64,000 nt of DNA, taken from NCBI GenBank assembly GCA_036676235.1, contig JAKFDI010000042.1:1-64000 (forward strand). The letters run 5' to 3'. The position numbers were made by a program, and so were the translations under genes. Shown here one piece after another: positions 25,470-33,380 of this stretch; the stretch's first letter is position 1, and every line of letters begins with the position of its first letter. The DNA comes from JAKFDI01 sp036676235 (GTDB taxonomy: Bacteria > Pseudomonadota > Gammaproteobacteria > Burkholderiales > Burkholderiaceae_C). The notes under the pieces were generated by a model. The model saw only the letters and a program-made list of their open reading frames with translations, was not told where the DNA came from and did not search any database.

Positions 25470-27043
25470 ACCCTTGGCACGACTGCGCGGTGCCGGCACT
25501 GCGCACCGAAGCCTTGTACGGCGATCGGGTGGTGCGCTGTTTCGCCGAACGGCCGGCGAGTCTTCATGCGATGTTCGAGCGCGCCCGCGCCATGCGCCCG
25601 CAGTCCGATGCCGTCGTCCACGAGGGCCGGCACTGGAGTTACGCGCAGCTCGGCGACGAAGCAGACCGGCTGGCCGCTGCCTTTGCCGCACAAGGCATCG
25701 CCGCGGGCGAACGCGTGGTGATGCTGTTGAGCAATCGGCCCGAGTTCCTCACCGTGTTGCTGGCCCTGCAAAGGCTGGGCGCCATCGCGGTACCGGTGGG
25801 CGTGCGTGAACAGCGGCCGGGGCTGGCCTATCTCGCGAACCAGTGCGGCGCGCTGGCCATCGTGTTCGACGACGAACTCGCCGGCCGGGTGCCCGACATC
25901 ACCGACTCGCCGAAGCTGATGCGGCGCATCAACGCGTCCAGCCTCGCGACTCTGGTCGGTGCAACACGCGCTGTTCCACCCGCCGCCGAGACCCGCGAAA
26001 CCGATGTTGCCGTGATCCTCTACACCTCGGGCACGACCGGCCAGCCCAAGGGCGCGATGCTCACGCACCTGTCGATCGCCCATTCCGTCTTGCACTACCA
26101 GGCTTGCATGCATCTGGGCCCGAACGACCGCGCGGCGCTCGCGGTGCCGGCCAGTCACGTGACCGGCCTGATCGCGATCATCGCGGCCATGTGGCAGGTA
26201 GGCGGTGCGGTGGTCATCGTGCCCGAGTTCAAGGCCGACGCCTTCGTGCAGCTGATGGCGCGCGAGCGGGTCAGCCACACGCTGATGGTGCCGGCGATGT
26301 ACCAACTCTGCCTGCTGAGCGAGGCCTTCCGTGCGGCGGATCTTTCGGCGTGGCGCATTGGCGGTTATGGCGGCGCGCCGATGCCGGTCGCCACCATCGA
26401 CGCACTCATGCAAGCTCTGCCGGGTCTGACCCTGCAGAACGCCTACGGAGCCACCGAAACCACGTCTCCCGCAACGATGATCCCGGCCGGCCTGACACGA
26501 GCGCATGCCGATTCGGTCGGCGTGGCCTTGCCCGCCGCTGACATCCGCGTGATGGACGACGAAGGCCGGGAGGTCGCGTGTGGCACGACCGGTGAACTGT
26601 GGATCGGCGGTCCGATGGTCGTGCCCGGCTACTGGGCCAATCCGCAGGCCACCGCGCGCGAGTTCACTGCCGGGTATTGGCATTCTGGCGACATGGGCTC
26701 GGTCGACGCGCAGGGCTTCGTGCGCATCGTCGACCGCAAGAAGGACATGCTCAACCGTGGCGGCTTCAAGATCTACTCGGTCGAGGTCGAAAACGTGCTG
26801 ATGGCCTGGCCCGGCGTGGTCGAAGCCGCGATCGTCGGCAAGCCCTGCCCAGTGCTCGGCGAGCGTGTGCACGCCTTCGTTTATGCACCCAGCCTCGACG
26901 TCGATGAAACCGCGCTCAGGCGCCACTGCGCCGAGCAGTTGGCCGACTACAAGGTGCCGGAAAGTTTCACCTGGAGCCCGCAGCCGCTGCCACGCAACGC
27001 CAATGGCAAGGTGATGAAGCGGCTGCTGCGGGTGCTTCCCTGA
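25466..27043 (+). CDS. AMP-forming acyl-CoA synthetase (class I adenylate-forming ligase)
   Basis: The 525-residue protein has the A3 core motif ILYTSGTTGQPKGAMLTH, A5 QNAYGATETT, A7/A8 YWHSGDMGSVDAQGFVRI and DRKKDMLNRGGFKIY, and the A10 catalytic Lys in NANGKVMKR. It activates a carboxylic acid as acyl-AMP and transfers it to CoA. Placed at the end of a liv-type uptake operon and translationally coupled to the LivF gene, it most likely activates the imported acid (an aromatic, cyclic or branched acid). Which acid is not indicated by the sequence. The start GTG 25466 lies within the LivF stop. Confidence 0.92.
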   Translation: MNPWHDCAVPALRTEALYGDRVVRCFAERPASLHAMFERARAMRPQSDAVVHEGRHWSYAQLGDEADRLAAAFAAQGIAAGERVVMLLSNRPEFLTVLLALQRLGAIAVPVGVREQRPGLAYLANQCGALAIVFDDELAGRVPDITDSPKLMRRINASSLATLVGATRAVPPAAETRETDVAVILYTSGTTGQPKGAMLTHLSIAHSVLHYQACMHLGPNDRAALAVPASHVTGLIAIIAAMWQVGGAVVIVPEFKADAFVQLMARERVSHTLMVPAMYQLCLLSEAFRAADLSAWRIGGYGGAPMPVATIDALMQALPGLTLQNAYGATETTSPATMIPAGLTRAHADSVGVALPAADIRVMDDEGREVACGTTGELWIGGPMVVPGYWANPQATAREFTAGYWHSGDMGSVDAQGFVRIVDRKKDMLNRGGFKIYSVEVENVLMAWPGVVEAAIVGKPCPVLGERVHAFVYAPSLDVDETALRRHCAEQLADYKVPESFTWSPQPLPRNANGKVMKRLLRVLP

Positions 27044-27166
27044 GCGCGCCATCGGGTTATCAGTTGCTTTTCTTGAGCAAAGCAACCGTCACCCATGGCG
27101 TGCGTTTCGACCAGATCCACCCGAAGCGAACAATGGAATTCGGTTCCTTGAACGCCAATCCCTGCC

Positions 27167-28324
27167 TCAAGCGGTCTTCGCGATCCCCTTGTTCGGATTG
27201 ATGAGGTACTTCTCCCCCGTCGCCTGCTTGCCATACACCCCGATCGCGTTGAGCGACAGCGCCTCGGCCAGCGACACCTCCTGCGTGTAGTGGCTCGCGA
27301 ACGTCGTCTTCAGTTCAGCCACCACCCGCTCACGCAGCTTCTGCGCGGCCTCGAAGCCGATCTTCTGCAGGAAGGGCGTCAGCAGCCAGCCGCCCACGGA
27401 CCAGGCCATGCCGAAATTGCGGTTCAACTCGGTCGGGCCGCGGTCGAGGCCGCCGTAGATGTAGACCTGCTTGTGCACCGTCGAGCCGTAGCGGCTGTAT
27501 TCCTTGGCCGTCAGGTTGGCTGCGGCTTCCATGCCGGTGAGGATCTGCCCGGCGAGCTTTCCTCCGCCGATGGCGTCGAAGGCCAGCGTGGCGCCGGTGT
27601 CCACGAGCGCCTGCGTCAGTTGCTGCATGAACTCGGGCGACGACGAATTGAGCACGATCTTCGCGCCGAGACCGCGCAGGATCGCTTCCTGCTCGGGCTT
27701 GCGCACGATGTTCACGAGCGCGATGCCGTCCTTCATGCAGATCTTGTTGAGCATCTGCCCGAGGTTCGACGCCGCCGCGGTATGCACCAGCGCCGTGTGG
27801 CCTTCGCGGCGCATGGTCTCGGTCATCGACAGCGAGGTCAGCGGGTTGACGAAGCACGACGCGCCTTCCGAAGGCTTCGTGCCTTCGGGCAGCACCAGGC
27901 AATGCGCCGCCTTGACGATGCGGTACTGGGCATACATCGCGCCGCCGAGGATGGCGACGGTCTTGCCGATCAGCGCCTGCGCGGCATCGGACGAACCGGC
28001 CTCGACCACCACGCCGGCGCCCTCGTTGCCCACCGGCAGCGACTGGTCCATGCGCCCGGCCATGTTGCGCATCAGGCGCTCGGGCACGGTGGCCGTGACG
28101 ACCGGGCTCGCGGCGCTGCCGGATGCACGCGCGGTGCTCATGTCGGCGGCGCCGAACAGCAGGCCGAGGTCGCTCGGGTTGAGCGGCGAGGCCTCGACGC
28201 GCACGACCACGTCGTCGGCGCCGGGCTTGGCGATGGTCACTTGGGCGAGCGAGAGTTCGAGTTCGCCGTTCTTGCGGATCAGCGAGCGAAGTTCGAGGGC
28301 CTGGCGGTCGATGGCGAGCGTCAT
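27167..28324 (-). CDS. Zinc-binding-dehydrogenase-like (quinone oxidoreductase-type) MDR family protein
   Basis: The 385-residue protein belongs to the medium-chain dehydrogenase/reductase superfamily. The N-terminal GroES-like part carries VVVRVEASPLNPSDLGLL and PVGNEGAGVVVEAGS; the nucleotide-binding half has TALVHTAAASNLGQMLNKIC, a non-canonical NAD(P)-binding loop, and TLAFDAIGGGKLAGQIL. Catalytic zinc ligands of alcohol dehydrogenases are absent, which fits an NADPH-dependent quinone or enoyl reductase. It is convergent with the ligase gene, with a short hairpin (27063-27086) but no T-run in the gap. Substrate unknown. Confidence 0.85.
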   Translation of the reverse strand: MTLAIDRQALELRSLIRKNGELELSLAQVTIAKPGADDVVVRVEASPLNPSDLGLLFGAADMSTARASGSAASPVVTATVPERLMRNMAGRMDQSLPVGNEGAGVVVEAGSSDAAQALIGKTVAILGGAMYAQYRIVKAAHCLVLPEGTKPSEGASCFVNPLTSLSMTETMRREGHTALVHTAAASNLGQMLNKICMKDGIALVNIVRKPEQEAILRGLGAKIVLNSSSPEFMQQLTQALVDTGATLAFDAIGGGKLAGQILTGMEAAANLTAKEYSRYGSTVHKQVYIYGGLDRGPTELNRNFGMAWSVGGWLLTPFLQKIGFEAAQKLRERVVAELKTTFASHYTQEVSLAEALSLNAIGVYGKQATGEKYLINPNKGIAKTA

Positions 28325-28424
28325 GTGTGTCTCCGAAGGGACAGCGGCGCCAGAAGGTGGCGCCGCGTCTGGGTGAATGAATGCAGCACCAAAGGCGGCG
28401 CCGCATCGGCGGGTAGTCGGCAAA

Positions 28425-29663
28425 TCAACGCGCAGTATCGCGTTGCGCGCCGTTCGGTGCAGGCAGCCACACGAATGCCGCAGCGCCGGACACGAGCAGC
28501 AGCGCCATCGCGGCAAGCACGGCCACGAACGGCTCGCCGCCCAGGCTTGCGGCCAGCGAGGCGACGAGGCCGGTGAGCCACTGCATCAGCGCCACGCCGA
28601 GGAACATCGCCATCGTGAACAGCGCCATCGCGCGCCCCGTCATCGCGGTGGGATAGGCCGCGCGCACGTCGGCGTACTGCAGCACGATATAGCCCGAGGC
28701 GAGGCCCACCAGCATGGAGCCGATCACGTCGAACGCGGGGCCGGGGTCAAAGGCCAGCACCGCCAGCACCAGCGCCACCGCAAGCGTGAAGCCGACGATC
28801 CAGCGCCGCCGCGTGCGCGGGCCGGGATCGATGCGGCCGAACAGCGGCGCGCCGACCATCGACGCGATCGATACCGCCAGCACCGCGTTGCCGCCGGCCA
28901 CGAGCGAGAAGCCGTGGCGCTCGATGAGCAGCGGCCCGAGCCACAGCCCGCGCAGCGTGATGAAGGCGGCGTAGGTCACGGCCGCCAGCGCAAGGATGCC
29001 CAGCGTGTGCGGCACGGTGAAGAGCGCGCCGAAGCTGCGCACCGCGCTGCCGAGCGATTCGCGCGGGCCGGTGGGCGCGGCCTCGTGCGGTGGTTCGTGC
29101 ACCAGCCAGAAGATCGCAAGCCACGCGGCCAGCGCCAGGGCACCCAGCGCCACGAAGCCGGCACGCCAGGAGCGGCCCTCCATCAGCCATGCGAGCGGCG
29201 TGCCGGTGGCAAGCATGCCGATGCCGCCGAGCCCGAGCACCAGGCCCGAGATCGAGGCGAAGCGCTCGCCGGGGAAATGGCGCGAGACGAACACCGTGCA
29301 CACGAGGAAGGCGGGCGCGCAGCCCACGCCGATCAGCACCTGGCCGAGCACCAGCCAGTGGAAGTCGGCGGTGAGCGCCGACAGCGCCGAGCCGGCGACG
29401 ACGAGCGGAAACGCGGTGAGCACCGTGCGCCGCACGCCGTGCAGGTCGATGCCGATGCCCATGAAGATCTGCATCGCGCCGAAGGCGAAATGGAAGGAGC
29501 CCGCGAACACGCCGAGCGCCTGCGCCGACAGCGCGAACTCGGCCTGCAGTTGCGGCGCCATGATGGCCGCGACGGTGCGGAACGCCTGGCTCAGCGCAAA
29601 CGCACCCGTCAGCGCCAGCAGCATTGCCCACGCAGAGCGCCCCCCGGCGGATGACGGCGGCAT
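28425..29663 (-). CDS. MFS transporter
   Basis: The 412-residue protein has twelve predicted helices with the MFS loop signature after helix two (GIGIDLHGVRRTVLTAF) and GLGGIGMLATGTPLAWLMEGRSWRAGF around helices five and six. Its class resembles carriers for organic acids or nitrate-type NarK-like facilitators, but no specific family is clear. ATG 29663 is eight bases from the end of the upstream DUF6776-like gene, so the two are likely co-transcribed. The long frame reaching 31022 upstream is not coding. Confidence 0.85.
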   Translation of the reverse strand: MPPSSAGGRSAWAMLLALTGAFALSQAFRTVAAIMAPQLQAEFALSAQALGVFAGSFHFAFGAMQIFMGIGIDLHGVRRTVLTAFPLVVAGSALSALTADFHWLVLGQVLIGVGCAPAFLVCTVFVSRHFPGERFASISGLVLGLGGIGMLATGTPLAWLMEGRSWRAGFVALGALALAAWLAIFWLVHEPPHEAAPTGPRESLGSAVRSFGALFTVPHTLGILALAAVTYAAFITLRGLWLGPLLIERHGFSLVAGGNAVLAVSIASMVGAPLFGRIDPGPRTRRRWIVGFTLAVALVLAVLAFDPGPAFDVIGSMLVGLASGYIVLQYADVRAAYPTAMTGRAMALFTMAMFLGVALMQWLTGLVASLAASLGGEPFVAVLAAMALLLVSGAAAFVWLPAPNGAQRDTAR

Positions 29664-29671
29664 GTGCGCGG

Positions 29672-30364
29672 CTACTGCACGCGAATCACGCGCATGCCGT
29701 AGCGCTTGCCGTCGGGGCGGTCCAGCACCTGGATCGTCGTCTGCCGCGGCGTGAAGCCGTCGGGCAGCGGCAGGCTGCCGCGCACGCTTTCGTAGCGCCC
29801 GATCGAGATCGACACGGGTTCGAGCGGCACGGCGCGCTCGGTGCCGCTCGCCGCGTTGCCGGTGACGATGAGCTGCATCACGCCGTCGAAGGGCTTGCTG
29901 CCCGAGCGGTCGCGCGAGAGCACCACGTCGTAGGCGAGTGCGCCGTCCTGCACGCTGAAGTTGGCCGCGCGCACGGCGACCGGGCCGCCGCGCGGATCGG
30001 GCGGCAGCGCGTCGACCAGGGCATACAGGTCCTGGCGCAGCGATTCGGTCACGGCGCGGCTGCCGGCCGCCTGGTCGGCGAGCGTCTTGTTCTCCGCCTG
30101 CGAGGCGGCGAGCTGGCGGGTCGTGTCGTCGAGTGCGGCCTTCAGGCGCAGCCGCTCGGCGTCGACCTGCTCGAACGAGGTGACGAGCGCCGACGACTCG
30201 CTGGCCGACAGCCGCGGCGCCATGTAGCGCTCCTGCACCAGCAGCACGCCGCCGGCACCGAGCACGATGCCGGTGACGAGCAGCACCAGCCAGCGCGGCA
30301 CGCGGCGGCCGCGGCGGCGATGGCCATAGGAATCGAAGACGACGGGCTTGGATCGGCCGAACAT
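29672..30364 (-). CDS. Membrane-anchored coiled-coil protein (DUF6776-like)
   Basis: The 230-residue protein has a basic cytoplasmic start (GHRRRGRRVPR), one transmembrane helix (about 24-44), a periplasmic coiled coil (about 55-115, with SFEQVDAERLRLKAALDDTTRQL), and a C-terminal beta-rich domain (SVQDGALAYDVVLSRDRSGS, then a final RYGMRVIRVQ). This layout matches the conserved Burkholderiales proteins classed as DUF6776, often found near cell-envelope or polymer genes; function unknown. It precedes the MFS gene by eight bases. Confidence 0.75.
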   Translation of the reverse strand: MFGRSKPVVFDSYGHRRRGRRVPRWLVLLVTGIVLGAGGVLLVQERYMAPRLSASESSALVTSFEQVDAERLRLKAALDDTTRQLAASQAENKTLADQAAGSRAVTESLRQDLYALVDALPPDPRGGPVAVRAANFSVQDGALAYDVVLSRDRSGSKPFDGVMQLIVTGNAASGTERAVPLEPVSISIGRYESVRGSLPLPDGFTPRQTTIQVLDRPDGKRYGMRVIRVQ

Positions 30365-30511
30365 TGATGGGGACGTGGGGAACGTTGAAAGAGGGCTGAG
30401 GGTACAGCGCCCCGGCGGGGCCGCTGAAACGCGATGTCGCCCCGCGAGAGGCGCGGCACGCAGGCGCGGCGGCCGTGCCGGGCGCGTGCGCGGACGATGC
30501 CAGCGCTGCGG

Positions 30512-30856
30512 CTAGTCGTCCTTGTCGTCCTGCGGGTCGTGCAGCACGCGGCCCGTGCCCACGCCCACGCCGACGCGGGCCTTGCCCGCCGGCACGCTGG
30601 CGCCGACACCCACGCCGCCGGTCACCTGGCCGCGCTGGTTCACGCCCACACCCACACCGACCGGCCCGACACCGGTGCCCACACCGACATTGACGCCGCC
30701 GCCGCTGCCCACACCCACACCGAGCGAGACGCCGGGCAGGATGGGCACGCCGATGCCGATGCCCGCACCGGTCGAGCCGCAGCCGGCGAGCAGCGCGCCG
30801 GCGAGGAGTGCGGCCGGCATGCCGAACCCACGCAGGGGCGAGAAGAGTCTGGTCAT
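30512..30856 (-). CDS. Small glycine/valine-repeat lipoprotein
   Basis: The 114-residue product has a lipoprotein signal peptide with lipobox LLAGC (Cys26), so it is probably lipid-anchored in the envelope. The mature part is almost entirely Gly-Val alternation (GVGVG, GVGTGVG, GVGVGVN), about eight near-repeats, ending in an acidic tail DPQDDKDD. Similar sequences occur in small Burkholderiales lipoproteins without known role. The start at ATG 30856 places the signal correctly; no ribosome binding site is obvious, and ATG 30865 is an alternative. Confidence 0.65.
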   Translation of the reverse strand: MTRLFSPLRGFGMPAALLAGALLAGCGSTGAGIGIGVPILPGVSLGVGVGSGGGVNVGVGTGVGPVGVGVGVNQRGQVTGGVGVGASVPAGKARVGVGVGTGRVLHDPQDDKDD

Positions 30857-31098
30857 GTCGCACATGGTAGGCCGTGGCGCGATTCGCACACGATGCGGGG
30901 AGATGCGCGGCGTCACTCGAAACAAGCCGCGTCCAGCCGCTCAGCTTGCCGCGGCGGTCATCGTGGCGCCACAAGGTGGCAGCCCAATTGGCGGACTGCG
31001 GGCCGTCCGTGGAACGTGCCATCGGTCACGTTTCAACACGAATCGCTGCACTCAAAAGTGAAGAATGCACTTTCACAGCAGTACCGCAGTACACGACG

Positions 31099-32001
31099 TT
31101 GGTCACCTCCACCCCCGATGCACAACCGCCGGCACCGCCCGCCGAGCAGCCCGATCATGCCTGGGTGCTCGAGGCCTGCCGGTCGGTGATGGCGCCGCTG
31201 GCGCGCCTGGCGGTGGCGCGCGGCCTGCAGTACGGCCAGCTCGACGGTGTGCTGCGGCGGGTGCTGGTGGATGCGGCGCGGGCGGTGCACACCGATGTGC
31301 TGGCGCACCGCAGCGTCAGCCGCGTGAGCGCGACCATCGGCCTGAACCGCCGCGAGGTCGGGCGCCTGCTGCAAAGCGCCCATGCGGCGATGTCGGCCGC
31401 ACGGCGCTCCCCGGCCACCGAAGCCTTCACCCGCTGGCTCAGCGAGCCGCAGTGGCAGCGTGACGGACGGCCGCTTGCGGTACTGCCGCGCCTCGGCGCG
31501 GCGCCCAGCTTCGAGAGCCTGGCCGCATCCGTCACGAAAGACATCTCCGCGCGCAGCCTGCTCGAGGAGCTGTGCCGCCTCGGCCTGGCGAGCGTCGACG
31601 AGGCGAGTGACGGCGTGCGCCTGATGCGCGACCGCTTCGTGCCCACCGGCGATACCGAGCGGCTGCTCGGCTTCCTCGGCGCCAACGTCGGCGATCACCT
31701 CTCGGCCGCGGCGACCAACCTGCAGCACGAGGCGGCGCCGCCGCACCTGGAGCAGGCGCTCTTCGCGGCCGGCCTGTCCGGCGCCTCGGTCGAGCGCCTG
31801 CAGCCCATCGTCAGGGAGCAGTGGCAAACCATGCTCAAGGACATGGTGCCCACGCTGCGGCAGTTCATCGACGACGACAAGGCGGCCGGCCGCGCACTCG
31901 ACCACCGCGTGCGCGTGGGCATGTATGCCTACGCCGAAGCGCACGCGCAGGATGACGCGCCGCCGGCCGACAGGCCGAAGCGGCGACGGAGAAAAGAATG
32001 A
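31099..32001 (+). CDS. DUF6502 family protein
   Basis: The product of about 300 residues is a helical, probably cytoplasmic protein. The N-terminal part ACRSVMAPLARLAVARGLQYGQLDGVLRRVLVDAAR and the middle part SRVSATIGLNRREVGRLLQ look like a DNA-binding winged-helix region; the later segment (LPRLGAAPSFESLAASVTKDISARSLLEELCRLGLASV) is the DUF6502 core. The start is uncertain: TTG 31099 precedes the conserved part by about 20 residues and GTG 31165 is an alternative; upstream has no good signal. The stop overlaps the ATG of the DUF5666 gene by four bases (31998-32001), so the two are coupled. Confidence 0.8.
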   Translation: MVTSTPDAQPPAPPAEQPDHAWVLEACRSVMAPLARLAVARGLQYGQLDGVLRRVLVDAARAVHTDVLAHRSVSRVSATIGLNRREVGRLLQSAHAAMSAARRSPATEAFTRWLSEPQWQRDGRPLAVLPRLGAAPSFESLAASVTKDISARSLLEELCRLGLASVDEASDGVRLMRDRFVPTGDTERLLGFLGANVGDHLSAAATNLQHEAAPPHLEQALFAAGLSGASVERLQPIVREQWQTMLKDMVPTLRQFIDDDKAAGRALDHRVRVGMYAYAEAHAQDDAPPADRPKRRRRKE

Positions 32002-33254
32002 AGACGCGCTCGTTGGACCCCGGGGGGCCGGCCGTGCCGCCGGCTGTGCTGCTGACCGCACCCTTCACGCGCCGCGCCGTGCTCGGCACGTTCGCTGCGG
32101 TGGGCTTGGCTGCATGCGGTGGCGGAGGCGATGGCATCGACAGCGGCGGCACCGGCGGCGCGCCCACGCAACAGTCGTTCACCAACGGCAGCATCACCGG
32201 CTTCGGCTCGATCATCGTCAACGGCGTTCGCTTCGACGACTCCCAGGCCGTCATCGTCGACGACGAAGGCAGGTCGCGCGGGCGCGGCGACCTCGCGCTC
32301 GGCATGGTGGTCGACATCGATGCCGGCGCCATTGCCACCGACGCGGTGGAAGACAAGCAGTCCGGCGTGGCGCGGCGCATCGAGTTCGCGAGCGAAATTC
32401 GCGGCCCGGTGCAGTCCGTCGACGCGGCCGGCGGCACGTTCGTGGCGCTCGGGCAGACGGTGCGCGTCGACGCCGACACGGTGTTTCACGATCTTGCCAA
32501 CGGCCTGGCGAGCGTGCGCGCCGGGCAACTGGTCGAGGTCTATGCCTTCTTCGACGAATCCAGCGGCAGCTACAGCGCCACGCGCATCGAACGCCACACG
32601 GCGATGACGTCGTACAAGCTGCGCGGGCCGGTGGCGAAGCTCGATGCCGGCGCACGCCGCTTCAGCATCGGCGGTCTCACGATCAGCTATGCGGGCGTTC
32701 CGGCTGCGGGCCTGCCCGCGCTTGCGGACGGCACCGTGGTGCGCATCAGCCTGAACCCCGATCCGCAGGGCAGCGTGTGGCTCGCGCTCGACGCGCGCCC
32801 GCGCGAGCGCCGCCTCGACGAAGGCGTGGAGGCCACGCTCGAAGGCTTTGTGCGCGACTTCGCCGGCGCCGGCAGCTTCACGCTCAACGGCGTCGCGGTC
32901 GACGCGAGCGGCGACGTGCGCTTCCGCGGCGGCGACCGCTCACAGCTCGTCGAGGGCGCGCGCATCCACGTCGACGGCGAGATCCGCGGCGGCGTGCTCG
33001 TGGCGCAGCGCATCGACATCAAGCGCCGCGGCGGCGGCGGCGAAGACTTCGAACTCGAAGGGCGCATCGCCACCTACGACCGGGCCGCGGGCACCTTCGA
33101 GCTGCAGGGCATCACCGTCGCCGTCGACGCGCGCACGCATTTCGTGCGCGGCCGCGCGTCCGACCTGGCCGTCGGCCGCCGCGTCGAAGTGCGCGGCGTG
33201 CTCTCCGGCGCCGGCGAGCGGCTGCTCGCCACGCGCATCAAGTTCGATAGATGA
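31998..33254 (+). CDS. DUF5666 repeat lipoprotein
   Basis: The 418-residue protein has a Tat-like or Sec signal region with TRRAVLGTFAAVGLAACGGGG, in which Cys41 fits a lipobox, and then four or so DUF5666 beta-domains. Each opens with a G(x)I-type strand such as GSITGFGSIIVNG and includes an R-V-D/E-V segment (GMVVDIDAGAIATD, AGQLVEVYAFFD, GARIHVDGEIRGG, VGRRVEVRGVLS). It should sit at the cell surface or in the periplasm; binding partner unknown. It is translationally coupled to the DUF6502 gene. A palindromic repeat follows its stop codon directly. Confidence 0.85.
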   Translation: MKTRSLDPGGPAVPPAVLLTAPFTRRAVLGTFAAVGLAACGGGGDGIDSGGTGGAPTQQSFTNGSITGFGSIIVNGVRFDDSQAVIVDDEGRSRGRGDLALGMVVDIDAGAIATDAVEDKQSGVARRIEFASEIRGPVQSVDAAGGTFVALGQTVRVDADTVFHDLANGLASVRAGQLVEVYAFFDESSGSYSATRIERHTAMTSYKLRGPVAKLDAGARRFSIGGLTISYAGVPAAGLPALADGTVVRISLNPDPQGSVWLALDARPRERRLDEGVEATLEGFVRDFAGAGSFTLNGVAVDASGDVRFRGGDRSQLVEGARIHVDGEIRGGVLVAQRIDIKRRGGGGEDFELEGRIATYDRAAGTFELQGITVAVDARTHFVRGRASDLAVGRRVEVRGVLSGAGERLLATRIKFDR

Positions 33255-33255
33255 C

Positions 33256-33340
33256 CCACCCCCATACGCGCTTCGCGCGCCCCCTCGAGGGGGCAACACC
33301 AGCGGACCGGCAGAGCCGGATCCGCGGCGTTTGCTTGATC
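33256..33340 (+). repeat. Palindromic intergenic repeat, family C (copy 1)
   Basis: About 85 bases starting CCACCCCCATACGCGCTTCG and ending GTTTGCTTGATC, with internal hairpins GCGCTTCGCGC, CCCCTCGAGGGG and GGACCGGC-AGA-GCCGGATCC. A nearly identical copy lies in reverse orientation at 44278-44359. Each copy sits within a few bases of a gene's 3' end. Confidence 0.9.
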
Positions 33341-33380
33341 GCTGGTTCTCGCGAAGCGCGTATCGCAATGGGCTGCTGCC

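Noticed and set aside
27063..27086. Hairpin GTTGCTTT/AAAGCAAC between the ligase and the oxidoreductase gene.
   Set aside because: No T-run follows on either strand, so it is not called as a terminator.
30977..30992. A sigma-54-like TGGCAG-N5-TTGG upstream of the DUF6502 gene.
   Set aside because: The -12 element has GG where GC is essentially required, so it is not supported.
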